Source: Cryptomeria japonica
Lineage: Eukaryota > Streptophyta > Pinopsida > Cupressales > Cupressaceae
Length of the DNA stretch: 64,000 nucleotides
Assembly (NCBI RefSeq): GCF_030272615.1
Contig: NC_081409.1
Span: 655,884,468-655,948,467, forward strand
Direction of reading: 5' to 3'
Shown: in pieces, positions 34,429-44,394 of the stretch
Position numbering within the stretch: position 1 is the first letter of the stretch
Layout: every line of letters begins with the position of its first letter
Notes under the pieces: generated by a model
What the model saw: only the letters and a program-made list of their open reading frames with translations
The model's database searches: none
What the model was told of the DNA's origin: nothing
Translations under genes and position numbers: made by a program

Positions 34429-36765
34429 TTGACTTGGCCAACTTATAGAGTGAACCTATTTGGTTACTAACTCTCTCACTTTAGGCTCTGCAGGACCTAG
34501 GCGGGTATACCTACTCACTAGTTGTTCCTTCAACTAATGCTTTTTATAGCAGATTTAGTGTCTTAATTTGATATCTCCTAGTCTTAGAATGGCATAAGTT
34601 TCTCAAATAGGTTGATTTCAGATGTGTGTATTGATCTATGTATCTTACAAAGGTATATATGTTACACTTTGGCTAAATTACCTTACTATACCTACTCTAC
34701 TAATCCTAATGCTTAAAGGTAAAGGTAATTGGGATGGTTAAAGGGTTTGTTTACAAATGATCAGTGCCTTTCCTCTTATTTGGGCTACAGAGTCTTACAT
34801 TTCTTCAGGACTTATTGTGTAAACTTATGAGACAGTTTTTAAACCCACCCCCTCTCGACGAGTCTGTGAGTTACTGTTTCTTATGAGCTCTACTTCAATG
34901 TCTATATTGTAAACCGCTTGAATGAATTTAACCCTAACTTTAAGAGACCATCCAAGGAAGAAATACAGGGAACAATTACAATTCACAAGTAAATCTTTTT
35001 TGATCCAAATCTATAATATGAAATACAAAATTTCACTAGAAGAACACAAATAACCTTATCTCCTTTAGATAATATCACAAGCAACTGCCTTCTGAAAATA
35101 TGTTAACTCTCAAGACATATGAGAAAGAAAATGCAACTAGTGATTTTTGATAAAAAGTTTAAAAGTACAAAATTGCCTCCACCTCTTGTCTCTCTATTCC
35201 TTCCTCCTCATTTTTTATTTTCTTGGACCTTACACTGGAACTTGGACATTGGTCCAACAAATCCTGAACTAAAGCTCTACCCTCTTTCTTCTATCATTTA
35301 GGTTTTTCTTCAGGGTCTAATTCTTTTCCTTTCCTACTCTTTTTAGAAGAAGATGAAGGTTCCATAACTTCAATCAATACATGATATCACACTTACTTGG
35401 AGAATTGTTAAACCTCTTCTGTCAGCTTAGATTGTTCCTTTCGAGCCTCAGCCAGCTTCTTGCAACTTTCTAAATTTTGGCAATTATCTAGTTCTCATGA
35501 AAATTCAATCAATTTAGCTACAATTTTGTGAGCAACTTGTATCAGACACAGTAGTTAATGTCTCTGTGCTTGCAATGGTCACTCAAGTGTTTGAACTTAA
35601 TTGTAGATGTGACACCTTCAATTTAAGCTTTTAATTCCTTCACGGGAACCAATGTTCAACTAAAGTGACTGTGGATTAGCTTTTCGTCGAAACCTTTGTC
35701 TTTGATGGAGCTCTTTAATCTCCCATCGAAAGTTATTCTTCCTCGACACAACTTATTTTATGTTCTTTCGGGATCGATGAAAGACTTGTATCAGGAAAAC
35801 CACTTTTCATCAATATACTATTTGCTTGTTAGGAAATCCTTCCTTTCGGTGAAAAATATATGTTGCTGAGTTATTCCAAGCCCTGCTCGATATTAGATTT
35901 TCATCGATACAACCATAACTTCGACTGATGACTCAAGTGCTTCCTCGATGTATCATTTTCATCGAAAAACACTATCGATAAGAATATGTTTGGTTTCTTC
36001 GATATTATTTCATCGGTAAATGGCTCTTGTCGAAAATCATATTTTAGCTTCCTCAATACCATCCTTTCTTCAATGAGATCTTTGTCGATGAATTTGTCAT
36101 GACTTCCATCGAAATTGTTTTCGATGAATCTTATGCTTCGATGAAACTTCATGCTAGCCTGCCGAAGTCCCTTTCTCATCGATATATTTTTCCTATCGAT
36201 GAGACTTCTATTTCGATAAAGTATCGGATAGTCTTGCCGAAGTCCTCTTCTTCTTCGATGATGAAACCCTATTGCTATCAATGGGATTTGTCTTTCGATG
36301 GACATTTTTTAGGTTTCATTGGTGGCTTAACTTCTCCGACATCACCTTTTGTTCATTTCCCGCTTTTTGATGAAATTGGAGCACCGATGAGTCATTTCTT
36401 TCATCTACCGAAAGAGATATTTCTTCAGAGTCATCTTAGTGCTCTACACCTTATGTTTCATTTCGATGAAACTTTCCTTTTGGCGAGACTCTTCTTGAGG
36501 TGTTCGATGTAATATGTTGGCTGATGATCTTTTATTATTGATGAAACACTTTAAGTTTCATAGATATTTTTCATATGACCCTCCTAAGGGAAAATATAAA
36601 CAATCTCCAACTTTTCACACCTTTAGGAAAATTTTAAAATTTTAAATTTATTGTTCAACACCTAACTCCGGTTGCCATTAGGATTATGGGAATGTGATCT
36701 TAGTAAGAACCTGGTGAAAGTTTATGAGATCGTTACAGAATTTTAATATGATCTTCCTTAACTTT
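34429..36765 (-). other. Long 5' leader of element C
   Basis: About 2.3 kb between the primer-binding site and gag, unusually long for Copia. I found no coding domain and no nested LTR pair. Its 5'-proximal ~900 bp (35640-36540) is packed with TCGATGA/TTCATCGA words. The short frames on both strands there share that composition and match nothing I know. It could be an old insertion, a captured sequence or a lineage-specific leader. Confidence 0.5.
35640..36545. repeat. Cluster of TCGATGA-type words
   Basis: Roughly 25-30 occurrences of TCGA(T/A) in both orientations (TTTCGATGAA, TTTTCATCGA, CTATCGATAAG, CATCGATATA and variants) at irregular spacings of some 20-60 bp. GCCGAAGTCC recurs at about 36160 and 36234. 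CpG-containing words of this kind are otherwise rare in this AT-rich, CpG-poor window. Confidence 0.6.
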
Positions 36766-36777
36766 GCTCTGATACCA
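36766..36777 (-). promoter_or_regulatory. Primer-binding site of element C
   Basis: The minus-strand TGGTATCAGAGC is immediately adjacent to the 5' LTR, with no spacer. Confidence 0.92.
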
Positions 36778-36960
36778 TGTTAAGTTCTTTCAAAATTATG
36801 TGATCAAAATAGAAGAGATGGAGATATGATCTGAAAGTTGTATTTTATCTGCTATAGCGTGTTTTGAAGATGCACCACACTTATTAATTTCGGTGTGTAC
36901 ATCCTCCTCAATGTAAGCATGCTATATAAGTGGATGAGGGGTTACGTAGTGAAGAGATAT

Positions 36961-36980
36961 GTCTTCCCACGTGGGAAGAC
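36961..36980. promoter_or_regulatory. 20-bp perfect palindrome with G-box core
   Basis: GTCTTCCCACGTGGGAAGAC is its own reverse complement. CACGTG is the known core for plant bZIP/bHLH factors. It sits in the U3-like part of the C LTR. The other LTR (15006-15025) has CACATG instead. Binding is inference. Confidence 0.6.
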
Positions 36981-37201
36981 ACATCTCTTCCTATGTGGGA
37001 AGACACATCTCTTCCCTACGTATCTCTCACCATAGTATATAAACTAGTCACCATTTACTTACCCGATCGGAAGGAGTGTGACTTGTTTGAGAATTGCTTT
37101 ATCACCTGATACCATGAACAGTGTAACCGTTGATCAAACACCATAAGTTAACTTTGGTTTTATTTATCATTAGTTAACATTAACATATTAGTATATGTTA
37201 T

Positions 37202-37204
<3 letters not shown>

Positions 37205-37246
<42 letters not shown>
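37205..37246. repeat. (TA)n microsatellite in C 5' LTR
   Basis: 42 bp of perfect alternating AT, longer than in the sister LTR. Confidence 0.9.
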
Positions 37247-37250
<4 letters not shown>

Positions 37251-37288
37251 AGCATGAAATAGTACGACCGATGTTACAAAATTTAACA

Positions 37289-38101
37289 TGCATGTCCTCC
37301 ACAAGATGCCATTTATTGAGATGAACCTATCATTCCTCCTATTGTACCTAAAGATCCTATCATGTATTCATATCCACCTAAAGATCCCACCATTTCACTT
37401 AATCCCCCTCATGAATCCAACATCTTTGTGGAAGTTGTTAATGAACCTTTTATAGGTCAAATGAGCTCCTCCACTTCCATTGGATCTAGTCTACTTTGTG
37501 ACCTTGTCATTTCTTTCGATTTGTATCCATCTCAAAATGGACTCGTGTCTTCTTCTTAAATCAACAAGTATCCCATTAGTCAAAGGATTAATCAAGGCAA
37601 GCAAACAAACCTCCATGAACAAGGTACATTATAATCCATCCATATCATAGAAAATCCTGATGGTCATGGTGCCAACAACAAATCTTACTTTCAAGATATT
37701 GGTATCCCTATTAAATCCCACATCCCTTCATCTAAGTCCAAATATACGCCTATCCCTTTATCCCTTCCATCCATTTTAGGTCCTTATACCCCTCCAACCC
37801 TTATTCAAGATCGAAAAATGCACACATCTTTGAGAAATCCCACCATATACCTACATCACTTCATCCATCAACTCTCCATATAATCCCTATCCACCCATAA
37901 ATCACGTTCCTCTTCTAAGAAACCTAAATGCTAAGCATAAAGCCTATAAATCTAGAAATACACATGCATTTAAGGCTCAATAAATCCCATCTAATCGACA
38001 TGTAAAAAATAAAGAAAATTTGATCTAAAAAAAGAAAAAGAGATATATGAAAGGACACAAAGGCCCACTGAGCAAAAGAAAGAAAATTCAAAATCCATAT
38101 G
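37289..38101 (+). pseudogene. Element D, middle part of the Pro/Ser-rich ORF
   Basis: Continues the D frame broken at 14822. Readable parts are PIVPKDPIMYSYPPKDP, SLLCDLVISFDLYPSQNGL (37500-37550), a stop at 37558, and, with more stops, IPSSKSKYTP and SLPSILGPY near 37760-37790, then QDRKMHTSL near 37810. Element F has PPQNGL, YKSKSRYPSS, SILGPY and QDQQRHTSL in the same order. The left target duplication of element E ends it at 38101. Confidence 0.6.
38097..38101. repeat. Target-site duplication of element E, left (ATATG)
   Basis: Identical to 45964-45968. Removing E joins CCATATG to GGTTTCTAAGG. This aligns with the uninterrupted CTATGTGGATTCCCAAAG of element F (near 9330, minus strand). 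Confidence 0.92.
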
Positions 38102-39697
38102 TGATGGGATGGGGTATGGGATAGACTAGCCTAGTCTATGCTCTTGGATCCTTGCCTTGGATCACCTTGTGTTCTCTTCACACCCTAGGGTCTCTAGGAC
38201 TTCCCTTGCTTGAGGAATCCCCTGACCTTGCCCAATCCACCCACCAATGAGTTGCAATGTTGCTCCTAAGGTCTCACCTATTCATGAGACTCAAAACCCC
38301 TTACTATGGCTAACAAGGGCTTGGTTTGTTCCACACCTTCGAAGGTCCTAGCAAGGATAGGTCAGGTCTCTAACAAGGTTTTTCCACCCATCCATGTGCC
38401 CCCAAGAGGTTTCAAGCTTTCAACCCCTTACCAATTTCACAGTTTTGTGTTTTTGCCTACAAAATAGGGCTACAAGGATTTTGACCAATTAGGCCTCGTA
38501 CCCGGTCCTTTAGGGCTCCCTCTCACAAAAAATGCACAAACAACCAAAACTCCAAAAATGGAATACCATTAATTTGGCAAGGGCTCAATGATTTCTCTAG
38601 TTTTGGGCCTCCAAGTGGCCGTACAGTGCCTAGGGCAAATTTTGGGGTTTTTAAGGGTTTTTAGGAGGGTTTTTAAGGTCTGCCTAGGTCACAGTGAATG
38701 TTTTGTGTTTTAGCCACCTTGTCTAGATTGGTGGAGGCTCCTCCTTCATAAAAATTAAGCTTCACTCACCCCTCTACATCTCCCCCAAAGGGTGCACTCT
38801 CCTCTGACCAACCTTGCTCTCCAAGACCTCTGCACTTTAACCCTTCCTAGCCGAGCACTGTTCAGTCTCGCTTAGGATTGGGTCTTTTGATGGCCTCCCT
38901 ATATTTTCAAGGGCCCTTCTTTAATTTAACTATAGTAAAAGGTCTACACTCTCATTCCCCATGGTTTCATGGTGGTTCCACAATGGGGAATGGAGTTATG
39001 CAGCTATTTACACAAACCAGTCCAAAACTGGACAGTAAGGAGCAAATTCACAAAATAATTACAAACACACCTCCCTTACAAATTAAAACCTACTCTAAAT
39101 GCTAAAAATTAGATTAATTACACCATACAAGTCACTCCACATAGTTTTTCATGCAAATCAATCCATTAATGTTCTTTCTTTACTCCTTTTGTGCCGACTG
39201 GCAACAAAATTGCAGTCACAGTCAAGTCAGTTTGCTTGGGCCGTACAATGTCTGACATCCAACCCATTAACTTAGGGTTTGCAATTACTTATACTACCTT
39301 TGCCTCAGTCTATGTGCCCATATTAGGGTTTTCCACACTACATTAAGGATTTTGACCTCATGGTGGAAAAGTTGCTTGACAACTTTTAAAAGTTGTCATG
39401 CAACTTTTGCAACTTTTGAGCAACTTTCCCAATGTTGCTTTTCTTGACTCCTAGACCCACATTGGGCCAACCTAAGGACACTACCATGATATGAAGGACC
39501 CCTAAACACCTCAAGGGCACACATACCCCCTATTTCCAAGAAATCCTCAATTTTGACTCATGACCCTAAGACCTCAACTAGGACCTTAACTATGACCAAT
39601 GAGCACATGGCTCTTAATTTTATATACAAAGGCTTAAAAAGAAGCATAACACCAACAAAAATAAGGAGGAAGATCTTGGAAGGGTTCTCCTACACCA
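38102..39697 (-). repeat. 3' LTR of element E
   Basis: Plus-strand ends are TGATGGGATGGGGTATGG and CTCCTACACCA. It matches 44395-45963. It holds a 34-bp near-perfect palindrome at 39371-39404 that the partner LTR lacks. A minus-strand TGTATATAAAATTAAG near 39610-39625 is the TATA box equivalent. Confidence 0.92.
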
Positions 39698-39717
39698 TAC
39701 TCCCCCTTTACACACAA

Positions 39718-40098
39718 CTAAGAAATAGAAGAAGAGATGAGAGTCAGGTCTATGCCAATTGTCTTGAACCTGCTCTCTTTAACCCAGGTAGCTTCAGACT
39801 CAGGCTGACCTGCCCACTTCACCAAGTTTTCCATGCAGACCTGGTGTCTGGTGGACTTCTTTACTCTGGATTCCAATATCTCCTCTACTATAGGCTTCTT
39901 CACCTGTGTTAAGACATTAACATCTAGGTCCTGCAGTACCTTGGCTTGGCTCTTAGTCTGCCCTTCTATCTCACTCATGTACATGATCAGGTCAGCAACA
40001 TTAAAGACTGGTGATATAGCCAAATCTGAAGGTAGGTCAACCTTGTAAGCATTCTCACCATATTTTGACAGGATTCTACAAGGTCCTACCCTCTTCAT
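39718..40098 (-). pseudogene. Element E integrase C-terminus and chromodomain
   Basis: 126 codons. The frame begins MKRVGPCRILSKYGENAYKV (integrase C-terminal GPCRI/AYKVDLP motif), then FNVADLIMY and, after a linker, a chromodomain-like segment reading VEEILESRVKKST.. and NLVKWAGQPESEATWV. The chromodomain of chromoviruses is thought to guide insertion to heterochromatin. The first aromatic positions of the cage are weakly conserved, but VKWAG....ATWV is diagnostic. The frame is offset by a shift near 40110 from the upstream integrase. Confidence 0.8.
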
Positions 40099-41048
40099 CT
40101 GTAGTTTAGTAGCTTGCCACTTTGCATCCTAGCTTTGCTCAAATGGACCATCACATAGTCACCCACCTTGAACTGAACCTCTCTCCTTTTCTCATCTATT
40201 TTTGCTTTCAGTTTTTGAGTGGATTCAAGGATGGATTTCTTGACTTGCTCTTGAACTTCCTTGATGGTTTGGGTGAAGTCCTCAACTTGCCCACTCTTCA
40301 TCTCTAAAGTACCAAGGTCTCTCAACTCACATACTCCCCTTGGATGTCTGCCATATACAACCTCGAAAGGACTTCTACCAGTGGTTCTATTCACACTGTC
40401 ATTATATGCATACTCTGCTTGAGGAATGATTAGGTCCCATGTCTATCCATATTCCTTAGTTAAACACCTCAACAAGTTGCCTAACACCCTATTGATAACT
40501 TCAGTTTGACCATCAGTTTGAGGATGGTAAGCTGATCTAAATGACAAGTTAGTTCCTATTCTCCTCCATAATGTTTGCCAAAAATGGCCCATGAACTTGT
40601 TGTCCTTGTCTGAAACAATGCTTAAAGGGAGTCCATGAATTCTAACAATCTCCTTAAAGAAGAGACGTGCAACATAGCTAGCATCATGTGTAGTCTTACA
40701 TGGTATGAAATGGCTCATCTTGGAAATTCTATCTACTACCACATAGATGTTGTCCATACCTATCTTTGTCTTGGGAAGTCCTACAACAAAGTCCATGCTT
40801 ATACATTCCCAAGGTCTATTTGGGACCAGCAATGGTTGATAGAGACCAGCATTGCTTGATCCTCCCTTTGCTCTTTGACACACACCACATTGCTCCACAT
40901 ACCTCTTCACATCTCTTGGCAACTTTGGCCAATAGTAGTACCCCTGTACTAAATCCAAGGTTTTGTTGACTCCAAAGTGTCCACTTAAACTGCCATTGTG
41001 TTTCTCTTGGATGAGGTTTTCCCTCATGGATCCTCTTGGCACACACAA
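40095..41048 (-). pseudogene. Element E integrase
   Basis: Frames 41048-40443 and 40394-40095 are in phase, separated by TAG at 40443 and a short open gap. The zinc-binding HHCC part is HNGSLSGHFGVNKT and CGVCQRAKGG. The catalytic triad is present: the Asp of WECISMDFVVGLP, the Asp of LSIVSDKDNKFMGHFW, and the Glu of SAYHPQTDGQTEVINR. It is followed by GRSPFEVVYGRHP and the DYVMVHLSKARMQSGK segment. Without the stop this would look catalytically complete. Confidence 0.88.
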
Positions 41049-41636
41049 CTAATTACCCTTGAACAAGAGACCATTTTGGAGAGTGTAATCTACATACTCA
41101 CCATGGAAATGGTTCTCAAACTCCTTGCAAACCTTGTAAGCTAATGAGAAGTCTTCATCTCCTTCATAGAGGTCCTTGAAACCTTCTATTCCTATGCTCT
41201 GCAACTGTAGTTCTTGAACTGTCAACAACTTCCTGCTTAATGCATCTGCCACTTTGTTGAGTTGCCCCTTCTTATGCTTGATGGTGAAGGTGAAGGATTG
41301 GAGATATTCCATCCATTTCAAATGCCTATTTCTAAGCTTCTCTTGAGTGTTAATGTAACTCAATGCCTGGTTGTCTGTGAACACCACAAATTTCTTTGGA
41401 AGTAGGTAATACCTCCATTTCTTTAGAGACTGCACTAATGCATACAACTCTAGGTCATAGGCTGAGTACTTCTTCTTTGCTTCATTAAGCTTCTCACTGA
41501 AAAATGCCATAGGTCTTCCCTCTTGACTCAATACACCCCCTACTGCAATTCCACTTGCATCACACTCCAAAGTGAATAGCTTATCAAAAGTAGGTAGGAG
41601 AAGGATAGGTTTTGTGGCTACTTCTTGCTTCAACAA
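41049..41636 (-). pseudogene. Element E RNase H
   Basis: In phase with RT. Landmarks are LECDASGIAVGGVLSQEGRP, the FFSEKLNEAKKKYSAYDLEL helix, KFVVFTDNQALSYI, NRHLKWMEYLQSFTFTIKHK and NKVADALSRK. The Asp/Glu/Asp set of Gypsy RNase H is visible. TAG at 41049 stands where relatives have Gln. Confidence 0.88.
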
Positions 41637-41654
41637 TTGAAATGCTTTGTCAGC

Positions 41655-42923
41655 CTACTCAGTCCATTTAAACTTAGTTTTAAGGCCTCCTTTTATGGTA
41701 TCAAGGAATGGTGCACATATGCCACTGAAGTTCCTCACAAACTTCCTATAGAATTGGGCTAAACCATGGAAACTCCTAACTTCAGTCCCTATTCTAGGTG
41801 CAGGCCAATTCAAGATTGCCTCTACTTTGCTTGGATCCATCTTCAAGGTTCCTTTAGACACCACAAATCCTAAGTAGACCAGCTCTTGCTTCAAGAAGTC
41901 ACACTTCTGTAGGTTGATGGATAACTTCTCCTTATGCAACCTCTCTAAGACTAACCTCAAATGCTCAAGGTGCTCCCCTTTGGTTCTGCTATAGATGAGA
42001 ATGTCATCTAGGTACACCACCACAAATCTACCTGTGAATTCTTTTAACACCTCATTCATCAACCTCATGAAGGTGCTTGGGGCATTGGTGAGTCCAAATG
42101 GCATCACAAGACATTCATACAACCCTTCTGTGGTCTTGAAAGCAGTTTTCCACTCATCACCCTCCTTGATTCTAATCTGGTGATAACCACTTTTAAGGTC
42201 CAATTTGGTAAAATACATAGCACCTCCTAAACAGTCCATTAAATCCTCTATTCTAGGAATAGGAAACCTATACCTTATGGTGATCCTATTGATTGCCCTT
42301 GAATCAGTGCAAAGTCTCCACTTACCTCCCTTCTTTGATGCTAGCACTACCGAGACTGCACATGGGTTGATGCTCTTCTTAATCAGTCCTTGTTCCAATA
42401 ACTCCTGCACTTGCCTTGCTACCTCCTTGTTTTGATCAGGTGTGAGCTTATATGTAGCTTTGTTAGGTAGGGATACTCTAGGAACAAAGTCTATTTGATG
42501 ACTTATAGACCTTCTTGGTGGGAGTGTTGCAGGTGCTCTATCACTCACTATGTCCTTATACTCTTGCAACATTTGTTTCACCTCCTTGGGTACATCTGCC
42601 TGCAACTTGTTTTCCTCCTCTTTTGGTTTCACAAAGATGGCACACTTCACTATCTCCTCCTCATGTAGCAAGTTTAAGAACTCTTTACCAGTAGCCAATA
42701 AGACACTAGGTGTTCTTGAAGTGCCCTCTTCATTCTCTGTCAAAGACTGAATATTGAAGGTCTTGCTATCCTTCTTAAATGAAATGGAGTTCTCCTCTCC
42801 ATCATAGATCACCTTCCTATCAAATTGCTAGGGTCTACCTAGCAATAGGTGACAGGCATCCATAGGTAACACATCACAAAGGATCTTATCCTTGTATCCT
42901 CCAATAGAAAACTCTACCCAAGT
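41655..42923 (-). pseudogene. Element E reverse transcriptase
   Basis: Begins in the protease-RT linker (DVLPMDACHLLLGRP, then TAG at 42828-42830 in place of Trp). The RT core is KATYKLTPDQNKEVARQVQE, KKGGKWRLCTDSRAINRITI, FTKLDLKSGYHQIRI, ECLVMPFGLTNAPSTFMRLM and the catalytic VVVYLDDILIYS, followed by the thumb (LGFVVSKGTLKMDPSKVEAI, FHGLAQFYRKFVRNFSGICA). The active site is intact. The frame ends at TAG 41655. Confidence 0.9.
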
Positions 42924-43106
42924 CTATTCATTGACTAGCACACTCTGCTCATGGTTCAACCATGTCACCTTGTATGGGTTAGTGTGGGGTATCCTTGTGA
43001 GTTTCAACTTCTTGGTTGCCTCCTCTGATATTATGTTATCAATTGACCCTGAATCAACTATCACCTTGCACACTTTACCAAGAACTTTGCGTCTCACCCT
43101 AAACAA
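42924..43106 (-). pseudogene. Element E aspartic protease
   Basis: VCKVIVDSGSIDNIISEEAT contains the DSGS catalytic motif, followed by KLKLTRIPHTNPYKVTWLN. Words of this kind precede RT in chromoviruses. TAG at 42924 replaces Gln in the NEQTW-type context. It is in phase with gag and RT. Confidence 0.82.
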
Positions 43107-43115
43107 TGCTCTCCT

Positions 43116-44354
43116 CTATTTGGGTTCCTCCTTAACCGGTTGTCTGATCAAAATCCTATTGAACATCAAATTTTCTCCAATCTCTGATTCAATATGGTCC
43201 ACCTTAGGTGTCTTGCTGCTTGAAGAGTCTTCATGAGCATAAGCAAGCCTCTTTCCACAGTTTGATGAGGTAGGCTTGTCAGGGCATCTATATGTCGGGT
43301 GTCCCAATTGTCCACAATTGTAACACTTCATAGTTATAAAGTAGGAGTTACCTCTGCGGGTACCTCTAACCCTACTTGGACCACCTTGTGCACCTCTTCC
43401 TCTAGAATATCCCCCTCTAAGATTGGTTTCATTGCCATATTCAGACAACTTGGCTTCTCCTTGGTTCCTCTGCTCATTTGCCTTGCTTTGGTAACCACCT
43501 CGGTGGTTCATTTGTTCTCTATCTCTACCTCTACCCCTATTATTGGAGTCTCCTTTCCTTTTGTTCCTCTCTTCCACCTTGACAACAAGCTGATGACATT
43601 TTTGAACAGTAGTAGGAGTCCATAGGCTTATCTCCTCTTGTATGTTCCACTTTAGGCCACTTAGATACCTAGCCACCTTAATAGATTCATCTTCTTGGAC
43701 TTTGGATCTAAGACAAAGTTTTTGAAATTCTTCGGTGTAGGAGGTCACGTCAAGGTCTTTTTGCTTCAAGCCCTGTCTCTTCTTATGAAGTTGGACTTCA
43801 TAATCCTCAGGTAAGTAGTTCTCTTTGATCTTGCTCACCATGGCTTTCCAATTTGCAATAGGTAGCTTCCCCATGCTAACTCTCTCTTCTTGCAGGTACT
43901 TCCACCATGTCAAAGTTGCTCACCTTAATCTTGATTTGGCAACTTTAACCTTCTAAGCCTTTGTCACTCCTTCACACTTAAAGTGGTTTTCCATGCCCTC
44001 AATCCATTCCATGACAGTGTCAATGTCCATTCTTCCACTGAAATGTGGCAATCCTTCAAAAGCTTTGGTGTTCAAAGCCTTGATAGATTTTACAAATGGT
44101 TCTTCATTAAACAAGGGATCTGGTTCAGGTATAATGTCATCTATGTCAATGGTTTTCTTGCCTTTATCCTTGGTGTCTTCTCCCCAAGGTCCTTGTGTCC
44201 TCTGATCCACCACTTCCTGTAGTTTATCCCTTATCTCACTCATAGCTTCTTCAAGGAGTCTATTCTTCTCCTTCTGCTCTTCTACCTCCCTAGCCAGCTC
44301 TGCAGTAGTGACCATTCTGCTCTCCCCTATTGATTCACCAATATATAGAGACAT
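43116..44354 (-). pseudogene. Element E gag
   Basis: Two blocks in one phase, split by TAG (43953) and TGA (43920). The N-terminal block has a coiled-coil-like segment (LAREVEEQKEKNRLLEEAMS) and then GLPHFSGRMDIDTVMEWIEG. The second has the retrotrans_gag core (TWWKYLQEERVSMGKL, KENYLPEDYEVQLHKKRQGL, VTSYTEEFQKLCLRSKVQED, VARYLSGLKWNIQEEI), an Arg/Gly-rich stretch (NRGRGRDREQ, RGGYSRGRGAQGG) and a CCHC knuckle CYNCGQLGHPTYRC. The start MSLYIGESIGESRM lies just inside the primer-binding site. Confidence 0.87.
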
Positions 44355-44380
44355 ACACAGTCCAACAAATCTTTAACTTG

Positions 44381-44392
44381 CTCTGATACTAA
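44381..44392 (-). promoter_or_regulatory. Primer-binding site of element E, variant
   Basis: The minus-strand TTAGTATCAGAG lies two bases inside the 5' LTR. It differs from the TGGTATCAGAG of A, B and C by A for the second G. Confidence 0.7.
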
Positions 44393-44394
44393 TA

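Larger units (their letters stand above)
14823..37288 (-). mobile_element. Element C: Copia retrotransposon, host of A and B
   Basis: A minus-strand Copia element bounded by LTRs at 14823-15323 and 36778-37288, both with TG..CA ends. The order on the minus strand is 5' LTR, primer-binding site (36777-36766), a long leader, gag, protease, integrase, RT, RNase H, hairpin-rich 3' region, polypurine tract and 3' LTR. This gag-PR-IN-RT-RH order is the Copia order. Element B is inserted in RT, and element A lies between RT and RNase H. Without them C is about 7.6 kb, longer than usual because of the 2.3-kb leader and the roughly 0.6-kb 3' region. Confidence 0.85.
36778..37288 (-). repeat. 5' LTR of element C
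   Basis: 511 bp with TG..CA ends. It carries the perfect palindrome GTCTTCCCACGTGGGAAGAC at 36961-36980 with a G-box core (CACGTG), and a second, degenerate copy 27 bp away. The (TA)n run spans 37205-37246. Confidence 0.9.

Noticed and set aside
35901-36512. Two overlapping frames of about 135 codons on opposite strands
   Set aside because: Both lie in the TCGATGA-word cluster, share its composition and show no family motif.
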